38,105 nucleotides of DNA from Actinomycetes bacterium (GTDB lineage Bacteria; Actinomycetota; Acidimicrobiia; Acidimicrobiales; RAAP-2). The notes under the pieces are model-generated. The model made no database searches. It was not told where the DNA came from and was given only the letters and a program-made list of their open reading frames with translations. Location of the stretch: positions 1 through 38,105 of the forward strand of contig JAJYVT010000027.1 in assembly GCA_021791845.1 (NCBI GenBank), given 5' to 3'. This document shows, piece by piece, positions 19,389-25,973 of this stretch; position 1 is the first letter of the stretch, and each line of letters opens with the position of its first letter. The position numbers were made by a program, and so were the translations under genes.

Positions 19389-21388
19389 CCGCCCGCTACG
19401 ACTACTCGGCCTGGGACGGCACCCAGGAGGTGGGCGCCCTCGACCCCGACGAGCTCCTGGCCTCGCTCACCGACGAGCTCCTCGCCGGCGGGGACCTCGA
19501 TGCCGCGTTGCGGCGGCTCCTGCGCACCGGGATGCGGACCGAGGACGGGGACCGGGTCCTGGGCCTGCGCGAGATGCTCGACCGGCTGCGCCGCCGGCGG
19601 GCGGAGCTCCTGTCCCAGGGCGACCCCGACGGGCGGCTGGCCCGCGTGTCCAGAGCGCTGGACGAGGTGGTGGGCGCGGAGCGGGCGGCCGTCGACGCCC
19701 TGGAGGAGGAGGCGCACCGCTCTGGCGACGAGCGCCGGGCCGACGTCACCGCCGAGGTGGCCGCCGAGCGCCGCATCGCCCTCGACCTGTTGCCCGACGA
19801 CGTGGCCGGCAAGGTGCGCGAGCTCCAGCGCTACGAGTTCGTCTCGGCGGAGGCCCGGCAGCGCTTCGACGAGCTGGTGGAGGAGCTCCGGGCGGAGGTG
19901 GCCGACACGTACTTCCGCGGGATGGCCGACGCCGTGCGCCAGGCCGACCCCGGGCAGCTGGCGAGGCTGCGCGACGCCTTCGACCGGCTCAACCGCATGA
20001 TCGAGCAGCGCGAGCGCGGCGCCCCGCTCGACCCGAGCTTCGAGGAGTTCATGGCCGAGTTCGGCGACCTCTTCCCCGCGGCCGGGTCGCTCGACGAGCT
20101 GCTCGAGCAGCTGGCGCAGCGCATGGCGGCGGCGGAGGCGATGTGGCGCTCGATGTCGCCCGAGCAGCGCTCGGAGCTCCGGGCCCTCGCCCAGTCACTT
20201 CTGGAGGACATGGACCTGCGCTGGCAGGTGGACCGCCTCGCCTACAACCTCGAGCGGGCGGTGCCCGACGCCGGCTGGGGCCAGGGCCACCGCTTCGCCG
20301 GCGACGTACCGCTCGGCCTGGCCCAGGCGACCGACCTGGCCGAGCAGGCCGGGACCATCGAGCGGGCCGAAGAGGTGCTGCGCTCCGCGTCGTCGCCGGC
20401 CGCCCTGTCGGAGATCGACCTCGAGGGGCTCGAGCCCCTGGTGGGCGAGGACGTGGCCCGCTCGCTCGAGCGGCTGGCCCGGCTGGCCCGCGACCTGGAG
20501 GAGGCCGGCCTGGTCGAGAACCGCGGCGGACGGACCGAGCTCACGCCGCGCGGCGTGCGCCGGCTCGGCCAGCACGCCCTGCGCGACCTGTTCTCGTCCC
20601 TGCGGCGGGACCAGCTGGGCGACCACGAGGCGACGTGGTCGGGGGCCGGCCACGACCGCGAGGAGACGAGCAAGCCCTACGAGCACGGCGACCCCTTCAC
20701 CCTCGACCTCGGGCGCACGGTCCACAACGCGGTGCGGCGGGGCGGGAGCGGGGTCCCCGTCCGGCTGGCGGCCGAGGACTTCGAGGTCGTCCAGACCGAG
20801 GCACTCAGCCGGGCCGCCACCGTCCTGGCGGTGGACCTCTCCATGTCCATGCCGATGCGGGACAACTTCGTGCCGGCCAAGAAGATGGCCATGGCCCTGC
20901 ACGCCCTCATCTCCACCCGGTTCCCCCGGGACTTCCTGGGCATCGTCGGCTTCTCCGAGGTCGCCCGCCGCATCGAGCCCGAGGACCTGCCCACCGCCAT
21001 GTGGGACTACGTGTACGGCACCAACCTCCAGCACGCCCTGCTCCTGGCCCGGACCATGCTCGCCCACGAGCACGGGACCAAGCAGATCATCGTGGTCACC
21101 GACGGGGAGCCGACCGCCCACATCGAGCCCGACGGCGAGGTGGAGTTCAACTATCCGCCGGTGCCCGAGACGCTGCGCCGGACGATGGCCGAGGTGGTGC
21201 GCTGCACCCGCGCCGGGATCACCATCAACGTGTTCGCCCTGGACATCGAGCGGACGCAGTTCCCCTTCGTGGAGCAGATCGCCCGGGTGAACGGGGGCCG
21301 CACCTTCTCGACGACGCCCGATGCGCTGGGCGGCTACGTGCTCGTCGACTTCCTCCGCCACCGCCGCGCCGTCCGGGCGGCGGGCTGA
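19385..21388 (+). CDS. VWA domain protein, partner of the MoxR ATPase
   Basis: A 667-aa cytosolic protein. Residues 1 to about 450 are strongly helical and charged with coiled-coil potential (for example LDRLRRRRAELL, LRDAFDRLNRMIEQRERG). The C-terminal von Willebrand A domain (about 475-660) has a complete metal-ion-dependent adhesion site: DLSMS (D484, S486, S488), the threonine in YGTNLQHAL and the aspartate in VVTDGEPTAH. In MoxR-VWA systems the VWA protein delivers or recognises the substrate while the ATPase remodels it. Which complex is served here is not evident. GTG at 19385 is the best start but has no ribosome binding site; translation is probably coupled to the upstream gene. No transmembrane segment is seen, unlike many BatA-type VWA proteins. 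Confidence 0.85.
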   Translation: MTARYDYSAWDGTQEVGALDPDELLASLTDELLAGGDLDAALRRLLRTGMRTEDGDRVLGLREMLDRLRRRRAELLSQGDPDGRLARVSRALDEVVGAERAAVDALEEEAHRSGDERRADVTAEVAAERRIALDLLPDDVAGKVRELQRYEFVSAEARQRFDELVEELRAEVADTYFRGMADAVRQADPGQLARLRDAFDRLNRMIEQRERGAPLDPSFEEFMAEFGDLFPAAGSLDELLEQLAQRMAAAEAMWRSMSPEQRSELRALAQSLLEDMDLRWQVDRLAYNLERAVPDAGWGQGHRFAGDVPLGLAQATDLAEQAGTIERAEEVLRSASSPAALSEIDLEGLEPLVGEDVARSLERLARLARDLEEAGLVENRGGRTELTPRGVRRLGQHALRDLFSSLRRDQLGDHEATWSGAGHDREETSKPYEHGDPFTLDLGRTVHNAVRRGGSGVPVRLAAEDFEVVQTEALSRAATVLAVDLSMSMPMRDNFVPAKKMAMALHALISTRFPRDFLGIVGFSEVARRIEPEDLPTAMWDYVYGTNLQHALLLARTMLAHEHGTKQIIVVTDGEPTAHIEPDGEVEFNYPPVPETLRRTMAEVVRCTRAGITINVFALDIERTQFPFVEQIARVNGGRTFSTTPDALGGYVLVDFLRHRRAVRAAG

Positions 21389-21445
21389 CGGGCCGGGCGG
21401 CGGGGCCGGCGGCGGGGCGCCCCTTGCATTCGATCCCTGGGTATG

Positions 21446-21465
21446 ACATCGTTGTAATTACATCG
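21446..21465 (+). promoter_or_regulatory. AT-rich palindrome and repeats upstream of whiB
   Basis: TGTAATTACA (21453-21462) is a perfect 10-bp palindrome, and ACATCG occurs at 21446 and again at 21460. In DNA this GC-rich such a stretch is exceptional. It lies 36-45 nt before the whiB start and probably combines core promoter bases with an operator. Confidence 0.45.
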
Positions 21466-21497
21466 GTGCCACGATGGTGGTGAGGGGAGGCGAGCCA

Positions 21498-21782
21498 GTG
21501 GACCTCGTGTCGCTGCTCTACGGTCGCCAGGATCAAAGCTGGCAGGCTCAGGCCAACTGCATGGGCGTGGACCCCGACCTGTTCTTCCCGGAGCGGGGGG
21601 CGTCCACGAGAGAGGCAAAGGAAGTCTGCCGCGGGTGCGTGGTCCGTGAGGACTGCCTCGAGTACGCGCTGGCCAACGGCGAGAAGTTCGGCATCTGGGG
21701 CGGCATGAGCGAGCGCGAGCGCCGCCGCGTACGTCGCGCCCGGGCGCTCCAGCGGCGGGCCGCCGAGGTCGCCGCGGGCTAG
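21498..21782 (+). CDS. WhiB-family iron-sulfur regulator
   Basis: A 94-aa actinobacterial Wbl protein, predicted to bind a redox- or NO-sensitive [4Fe-4S] cluster and act with sigma factor on promoters. Four cysteines fit the family: C21, then C44-x2-C47-x5-C53. The turn GIWGG (65-69) and the basic tail SERERRRVRRARALQRR for DNA contact follow. GTG at 21498 is chosen over ATG at 21474 because GGGGAGG sits 7 nt upstream of it. It is monocistronic, convergent with ftcD, and preceded by an AT-rich palindrome that may be its operator. Which Wbl subclass it belongs to cannot be decided by eye; it resembles the short WhiB2/WhiB1-like forms. Confidence 0.92.
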   Translation: MDLVSLLYGRQDQSWQAQANCMGVDPDLFFPERGASTREAKEVCRGCVVREDCLEYALANGEKFGIWGGMSERERRRVRRARALQRRAAEVAAG

Positions 21783-21790
21783 CAGCTCGA

Positions 21791-21816
21791 CCGCTCGGCA
21801 CCCCCTCGCCGAGCGG
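21791..21816. terminator. hairpin between convergent whiB and ftcD
   Basis: CCGCTCGGC (21791-21799) pairs with GCCGAGCGG (21808-21816), a 9-bp stem with an 8-nt loop starting 9 nt after the whiB stop. There is no T-tract; it could act in both directions. Confidence 0.5.
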
Positions 21817-21830
21817 GCGGTCGGGTCGGA

Positions 21831-21850
21831 GCGCTGCGCGGGGGCAGCGC
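21831..21850. terminator. second hairpin between whiB and ftcD
   Basis: GCGCTGC (21831-21837) pairs with GCAGCGC (21844-21850) around a 6-nt loop, 33 nt from the ftcD stop. With the neighbouring hairpin it probably separates the two convergent transcripts. Confidence 0.4.
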
Positions 21851-21883
21851 CCACCCGGTTCTCGTAGTGCGGGGGCTCGGCGC

Positions 21884-22741
21884 TCAGCCGCCGACCCCTG
21901 CCTCCTCAACCCGGGCCTCGATCGTACGGTCGACCTGCAGGTCCAGCTCGGCCCAACGCTCGGGCGGGGTGCGGGCGAGCACCGACGCCGGCACCAGGCC
22001 CACCAGTTCGCACCGGGCGATGGTCGTGCCCGTCCCCGCGAGCTGTTCGGCCACGGCGTCGTAGACCTCGGCCGGACCGACCGTGGCCGGGTCCACCAAG
22101 TTGCACGACACCTGCACGCCGCGGGCGAGCTCGAAGCCGAGGGCCCGCACGGCCGGTCCCCGGACGGAGCGGGCCACCGAGCGGGCCAGGGCGGCGGTTG
22201 TGCCGCCGCCGGCGAGCCACAGGTTGTAGGCCACCAGCGCGCGCCGGGCCCCGACGGCCGTCGCGCCGGCGGTCGGGTGGGGCGTCGGCGGGCCGGCGTC
22301 GGGCGGGACGGCGGCGAACGCCCCCCGCCGCACGTCGGGCAGCGTCCGCTCGGCGCCGTCCGGCAGGGGGCCGTAGCGGAAGCAGGGCAGCCCGAGCGCG
22401 GCGCCGGCCCAGCGGCAGAAGGCGTCGCGCGCCGCGACGGCCGCGTCCGGAGGGGTGGTGCCCAAGGGCACGAACGGGACCACGTCGAGCACGCCCAGGC
22501 GGGGGTGTGCCCCGGCGTGGCCTGTGAGGCGCAGTCGCCCGACGGCGGTGCGGGCGAGGGAGCGGGCGGCGGCCGCCACGGCATCGGGCGGCCCGGCGAC
22601 GGTGAGGACCGACCGGTGGTGGTCCGGGTCGGCATGGACGTCGAGCAAGAGGTCCCCGCAGGAGCGGGCCAGCACGTCGATCAGGCCGGCGTCGCGACCC
22701 TCACTGACGTTGGCGACGCACTCCAGCAGGGGCGGGATCAG
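21884..22741 (-). CDS. ftcD: glutamate formiminotransferase
   Basis: Transfers the formimino group of N-formiminoglutamate to THF, linking histidine breakdown to one-carbon metabolism; 285 aa, only the transferase part with no cyclodeaminase domain. The start LLECVANVSEGRD and the active-site segment HAGAHPRLGVLDVVPFVPLG are diagnostic, and VAYNLWLAGG follows. There is no ATG, GTG or TTG at the family N-terminus. CTG at 22741 overlaps the wbl stop as CTGA and gives the usual start; the ATG at 22861 would add 40 unrelated residues read from within wbl. Other histidine-degradation genes are not visible here, so the substrate source is unknown. It complements the folate cluster at 6105-9957. Confidence 0.87.
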   Translation of the reverse strand: MIPPLLECVANVSEGRDAGLIDVLARSCGDLLLDVHADPDHHRSVLTVAGPPDAVAAAARSLARTAVGRLRLTGHAGAHPRLGVLDVVPFVPLGTTPPDAAVAARDAFCRWAGAALGLPCFRYGPLPDGAERTLPDVRRGAFAAVPPDAGPPTPHPTAGATAVGARRALVAYNLWLAGGGTTAALARSVARSVRGPAVRALGFELARGVQVSCNLVDPATVGPAEVYDAVAEQLAGTGTTIARCELVGLVPASVLARTPPERWAELDLQVDRTIEARVEEAGVGG

Positions 22742-22986
22742 GACCCGCGCCGCAGCACGACGGGCTCCCGCCGGCGGCGAAGGATCCGGCGTCGTTCGCG
22801 TTCGGAGCGCCCGCCCCACACGCCGTGGTCGATCCGGTTCGCCAAGGCGTATTCGAGGCATGTGTCCGAGACCGGGCAGTCGGCGCAGATCCGCTGTGCG
22901 GCCTGGACCCCCAGTCCGTCACTGGGGAAGAAGACGGCGGGCGGGAGCTCTCGGCACTTGCCCTGGGCCATCCAGTCGGTGTTCAT
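22738..22986 (-). CDS. WhiB-family iron-sulfur regulator (second copy)
   Basis: An 82-aa Wbl protein with C11, C34-x2-C37-x5-C43, the turn GVWGG and a very basic end (SERERRRILRRRREP). It has the same predicted [4Fe-4S] regulator function as the whiB at 21498, but the N-terminal half differs (DWMAQGKCRELPPAVFFPSDG), so they are paralogues and not a recent duplication. ATG at 22986 is the natural start; the longer frame upstream reads through promoter DNA. Its stop overlaps the ftcD start, so the regulator and the formiminotransferase should be co-translated. A -10 like TACACT lies about 45 nt upstream. The ribosome binding site is weak (GGGACGAAG). Confidence 0.91.
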   Translation of the reverse strand: MNTDWMAQGKCRELPPAVFFPSDGLGVQAAQRICADCPVSDTCLEYALANRIDHGVWGGRSERERRRILRRRREPVVLRRGS

Positions 22987-23030
22987 GGCTTCGTCCCGTT
23001 CAAGTACGGCCCCCCAAGATGACCCCTCCG

Positions 23031-23036
23031 AGTGTA
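23031..23036 (-). promoter_or_regulatory. putative wbl -10 element
   Basis: Minus-strand TACACT fits TAnnnT and would give a leader of about 40 nt before the ATG at 22986. TGTCAG 16 nt further upstream is a possible weak -35. Confidence 0.4.
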
Positions 23037-23114
23037 GCCGTCGGCAACCCAACTGACACGTTCTTACCCACGGCGGAGGCCCGCACTCCCGTACCGGCTG
23101 GGCAGGGCACGGGT

Positions 23115-23120
23115 TACGCT
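23115..23120 (+). promoter_or_regulatory. putative -10 element, leaderless type
   Basis: TACGCT ends 6 nt before the ATG at 23127. It is divergent from the wbl promoter about 80 bp away. Confidence 0.45.
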
Positions 23121-23126
23121 GGCCGG

Positions 23127-23423
23127 ATGGACGATTCGAGCACCCAGCAGCCGCCCGCACCCGTCGGCCATGCACGAGTCGTCTACCTGGGGCCCGTCGC
23201 CCCGCACTGGGAGGTGCAGTCGGACTACGGGGACCCCGAGATGATCGAGGCGTTCCGGGAGCGGGTGCTGGCCCGCCTGGTCCTGCTGCCGCCCCACGAC
23301 CCCCAGTTCCGCCGCAACCGGGAACGGGTGGTCCGGGACGCTGAGCGGGAGAACCTCGAGCTCGAATGGGACCTCGGGTTCCCCGAGGAGACCGAAGCGA
23401 CCGAGCCGGCGGCGGCCGAGTAG
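23127..23423 (+). CDS. small hypothetical protein
   Basis: A 98-aa soluble acidic protein without a family I can name. It begins with a low-complexity Ser/Gln/Pro tail, then RVVYLGPVAPHWEV, a helix MIEAFRERVLARLVLLPP, and a charged helix FRRNRERVVRDAERENLELEWDLGFPEE. It has no cysteine, signal peptide or membrane segment. It sits alone between the divergent wbl gene and the convergent DUF2342 gene, with its own leaderless promoter. Its stop codon falls inside the first unit of a tandem repeat. Codon bias is like that of its neighbours, which supports a real gene. Confidence 0.7.
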   Translation: MDDSSTQQPPAPVGHARVVYLGPVAPHWEVQSDYGDPEMIEAFRERVLARLVLLPPHDPQFRRNRERVVRDAERENLELEWDLGFPEETEATEPAAAE

Positions 23424-23515
23424 CCGGCTGCCAGGTGGTCGCCCGCCGAGTGGCCGGCTGCCAGGTGGGTCAGCCGCCGCCGAGTGGCCGGTTGCCAGGT
23501 GGGTCAGCCGCCGCC
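23418..23515. repeat. three tandem 30-34 bp repeats
   Basis: Unit 1 (23418-23447, 30 bp, diverged), unit 2 (23448-23481) and unit 3 (23482-23515) are tandem; units 2 and 3 are both 34 bp and differ at one base. Units 2 and 3 each contain CGGYTG and CAGCCG, able to form a 6-bp stem around a 10-nt loop; the one base change (C to T) keeps a G-U pair. The stop codons of both flanking convergent genes lie within the array, so it probably serves as, or grew from, a bidirectional terminator. Confidence 0.7.
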
Positions 23516-24754
23516 GGAGCCGCCAGCCTCGGGGTCGTCGGGGTCGGCCCGATCCTCCGGCTCCCCCGGCTCGCCGTCCGGACCCGCCTGACCAGGCAGC
23601 TCCGGCAGGGCGATCCTCTCCAGCCACAACCCGGGGGCGTCCACCTCGGCCGGGGTCGGGAGGTGGCGGGGCTCGGTCCACAGCCGGCCCAGCCCGTCCT
23701 CGCCCGCCCGCTCCAGCACGCCGCGGACGAAGGCCGCCCCGCGGTCGACCTGGGCCCGGCTGAGGTCGAGCCCGAAGAGGGTGCCGGCCGCCTGCTCGGA
23801 GGTCGTCTCCTCGATGCGGTAGCGGTACCAGGCCTCGCCCAGCGGCCCGGCCGCGCCGGTGAGGGTGGCGGCGAGCCGGCCGGTCACGTGGTCGACGTAG
23901 CCCCCCACCACGGTCGTGAGGGCGACGAGGTCGTCGGAGGTGCGGCGCTGGCCCGGGGTGAGGAGGTCGGCCAGCAGGGCCTCGGGATCAGCCAGCAGCC
24001 GCTGGAGCGCCTCGGGGTCCCCGGCGTCGCCGCCGAGCCGCTCCGCCAGCCCCTGCTGGGTGGCGAGCGTGTCCATGGCATGGGCCCCGACCAGGGCCCG
24101 GATGCGGTCGGCCACGTGCGGACGGCTGAGCACCGCATGTGCCGTCAGCTCCCGCAGGCAGACCCAGAGCCGGGTCTCGTCGTCCGGCAGGCTCCAGTCG
24201 TTGGCAAACCGGGTCACGTTCTCGGGGACCACGAGCACCTCGGCCGACGGCGGCCAGGGCAGGGGGAGGGCGTACTGGCCGAGGGCCCGCTGCGCCAGGT
24301 GGCCGGCGGCCGACCCGAACTGCATGCCCACCAGCACCGGACCGAGGGTGGTGGCGAAGCGGGCCAGCAGCTCCTCGACCCCGCCTTCACCCTCGAAGGG
24401 CACCGGCGGGGGCGCCGGCGCGTCGCGCTGCGCCTGGACCATCTTCCCGAGGATCGGTTCCCAGGCGTCCAGCGCCTTCTGGGCCCATGCGCCGCGTCCC
24501 ACCGGCACGAGCACGGGCGACCGCTCGAATGGGAGCCCGGTCGCCTGGCCCACGTGCAGCTCGGCCACGCGGGTCAGCTCCTCGAGGCGGATGCGGTCGA
24601 GCGGGTTGGCGTTGGGCTCGGAGCCCCCGTCGGTCGCCACCCCCTGGGCGAGCGAGCGGGCGGCGTCGAGCCAGGCGTTCCCTCCGCCGGCGGACCCGCC
24701 GATGACCTTGAGCAGATCCTGGAGCAGCCCCTGGAACGGGTCGTTCATTGCCAC
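23504..24754 (-). CDS. DUF2342 family putative zinc metalloprotease
   Basis: A 416-aa actinobacterial protein of the family annotated as zinc-dependent metalloprotease or F420-biosynthesis-associated protein (DUF2342). The conserved start DPFQGLLQDLLK, the segment LEELTRVAELHVGQATGLP, a hydrophobic VLVGMQFGSAAGHLAQRALGQY and the putative metal site LRELTAH are visible, followed by VVGGYVDHVTG. The classic HExxH is not present; the family, as I recall, has the related LREAAH form. The C-terminal 40 residues are Pro/Asp/Glu/Gly rich. Substrate is unknown. GTG at 24754 fits the leaderless promoter; ATG at 24748 is an alternative two codons later. It is 9 nt downstream of the HtrA-like gene. Confidence 0.78.
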   Translation of the reverse strand: MAMNDPFQGLLQDLLKVIGGSAGGGNAWLDAARSLAQGVATDGGSEPNANPLDRIRLEELTRVAELHVGQATGLPFERSPVLVPVGRGAWAQKALDAWEPILGKMVQAQRDAPAPPPVPFEGEGGVEELLARFATTLGPVLVGMQFGSAAGHLAQRALGQYALPLPWPPSAEVLVVPENVTRFANDWSLPDDETRLWVCLRELTAHAVLSRPHVADRIRALVGAHAMDTLATQQGLAERLGGDAGDPEALQRLLADPEALLADLLTPGQRRTSDDLVALTTVVGGYVDHVTGRLAATLTGAAGPLGEAWYRYRIEETTSEQAAGTLFGLDLSRAQVDRGAAFVRGVLERAGEDGLGRLWTEPRHLPTPAEVDAPGLWLERIALPELPGQAGPDGEPGEPEDRADPDDPEAGGSGGG

Positions 24755-24760
24755 ACCTGG

Positions 24761-24766
24761 ATGCTA
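24761..24766 (-). promoter_or_regulatory. putative -10 element overlapping upstream stop codon
   Basis: Minus-strand TAGCAT includes the TAG stop of the HtrA-like gene and ends 6 nt before the GTG of the DUF2342 gene. This is the same geometry as at metF. Confidence 0.45.
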
Positions 24767-25909
24767 CGGCGACGCGGCCAGCTCCACGACCCCGACCACC
24801 GGCTGGCTGCCGCGCACGGCCTGCACCGTCACCTTCGCCCCGGGCGGAAGCACGTAGATCAGCGATCGCAGCTCGACGCTGGAGGTCACCGGGACCCCGT
24901 CCACCCGCACGATCACGTCGCCGGGATGGAGGACGTTGGCCGCCGGGCTCCCCGAGACGACGGACACCACGAGGGCGCCCGACGTGCCGTGCGCTGTGGC
25001 GTCCGTCACTCCCAGCCACCCGTGGCGAACGTGGCCGATGGTGTCGAGCTCGCTGCTCACCGTCTCGACGAGCCCCATGGGGAGGAAGACCCGGTCCGCG
25101 CCGTGCGCGGCGACCATGAGCCCGATCACGCGGCCCTGCTGGCTCACGAGGGGCGCCCCGGGCAGGTCCGGGACCGCCGGACCGTGCAGCGTCATGTCGG
25201 CCATGCTGGCCACACCGGCACCCGGCGCCGGGCTGCCTACCGAGACGATCGTGCCCGAGGCCCAGGTGGCGAGCGGCCGGGACTGGCGGGAGGGGGCGGT
25301 GAGCGCCACCACCATCGCCGGCGTGCCGCTGCCGACCGCCGGGAGGTTGGCCGGTGTGGCCGGAGCCTCCGGCAACGCGGCCCCGAGGCGCAGCAGCGCC
25401 ACGCCGGACTCGGGGTCGGTGGCCATGACCGAGGCGGCGAGCCACCGGCCTGTGGCGGCCACGGCGCGGACGCGGCGGGCGCCGCGCAGCGCGCCCGTGG
25501 TGGTGGCAACCAGCCCGTCGCCCACGACGACGCCGCACCCGGACACCTTCCCGCCCCCGTCGGCCTCGATGGCGACGAGCGACTCCTCCGCCCCGCGGGC
25601 CAGTGACGGGGGCAGCTGGCAGCAACGGGTGAGCGCGGTCGTGACCGGCGGGACGGGGTCGGAGGTGACGAACGCGTGCGTCCGGCCGGTGTTCATGAGG
25701 AGCAGGGCGCCAACGAGGATCGCCATCATCGCCGTGGTGCCCACGCCGAGCAGCGCCGCCCGGTGCAGCCGGCGGGCAGGGAGCCCGGTGGCGGGTGCGT
25801 ACGACGTGAAGAGCTCGGAGGGGTGGCGCCAACTGCGCGCCTCCGGCGGGATCCAGCCGCCCTCGCCGTCGCAACCGTCCGGATCCCCTGCTGTGGGCCC
25901 CGAATGCAC
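24764..25909 (-). CDS. HtrA-like membrane PDZ protein, triad missing
   Basis: A 381-aa protein with a short cytoplasmic N-terminus containing RSWRHPSEL (a motif common before the membrane anchor in actinobacterial trypsin-like proteins), one transmembrane segment (about 51-73), a trypsin-like domain (about 110-290) and a C-terminal PDZ domain (about 295-381, with GVVSGSPAANVLHPGDVIVRVDG-type sequence). The catalytic triad looks lost: the expected TNxHV position reads VATTTGAL, the Asp strand reads ESGVALLRL, and the GNSGGPL position reads DLPGAPLV. It is therefore probably a non-proteolytic envelope sensor or scaffold. GTG at 25909 has a leaderless promoter 6 nt upstream. It is divergent from mreB. 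Confidence 0.8.
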   Translation of the reverse strand: MHSGPTAGDPDGCDGEGGWIPPEARSWRHPSELFTSYAPATGLPARRLHRAALLGVGTTAMMAILVGALLLMNTGRTHAFVTSDPVPPVTTALTRCCQLPPSLARGAEESLVAIEADGGGKVSGCGVVVGDGLVATTTGALRGARRVRAVAATGRWLAASVMATDPESGVALLRLGAALPEAPATPANLPAVGSGTPAMVVALTAPSRQSRPLATWASGTIVSVGSPAPGAGVASMADMTLHGPAVPDLPGAPLVSQQGRVIGLMVAAHGADRVFLPMGLVETVSSELDTIGHVRHGWLGVTDATAHGTSGALVVSVVSGSPAANVLHPGDVIVRVDGVPVTSSVELRSLIYVLPPGAKVTVQAVRGSQPVVGVVELAASP

Positions 25910-25915
25910 GCAGCG

Positions 25916-25921
25916 AGGTTA
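25916..25921 (-). promoter_or_regulatory. putative -10 element of HtrA-like gene
   Basis: Minus-strand TAACCT ends 6 nt before the GTG at 25909. It faces away from the mreB promoter 40 bp away, so the two promoters must share regulatory DNA. Confidence 0.5.
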
Positions 25922-25960
25922 CCCACGACCCGGCGGGCGGTGGCATCGCCCCTACCTGCG

Positions 25961-25966
25961 TACCAT
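25961..25966 (+). promoter_or_regulatory. putative mreB -10 element, leaderless type
   Basis: TACCAT ends 7 nt before the ATG at 25974. The earlier in-frame ATG at 25965 lies inside this hexamer, so if the promoter is right it is not transcribed and cannot be the start. Confidence 0.5.
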
Positions 25967-25973
25967 GGCGCAG

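Noticed and set aside
22742..22861. N-terminal extension of ftcD from ATG 22861
   Set aside because: It would lie wholly within wbl in another frame and has no family similarity; FtcD proteins begin at the LLECV segment.
23418..23515. Possible CRISPR array
   Set aside because: The units are directly adjacent with no unique spacers, and no cas genes are present.
24136..24200. Search for HExxH zinc motif in the DUF2342 protein
   Set aside because: Only LRELTAH is present at the expected place. As the family appears to use this related form, I did not call the enzyme inactive.
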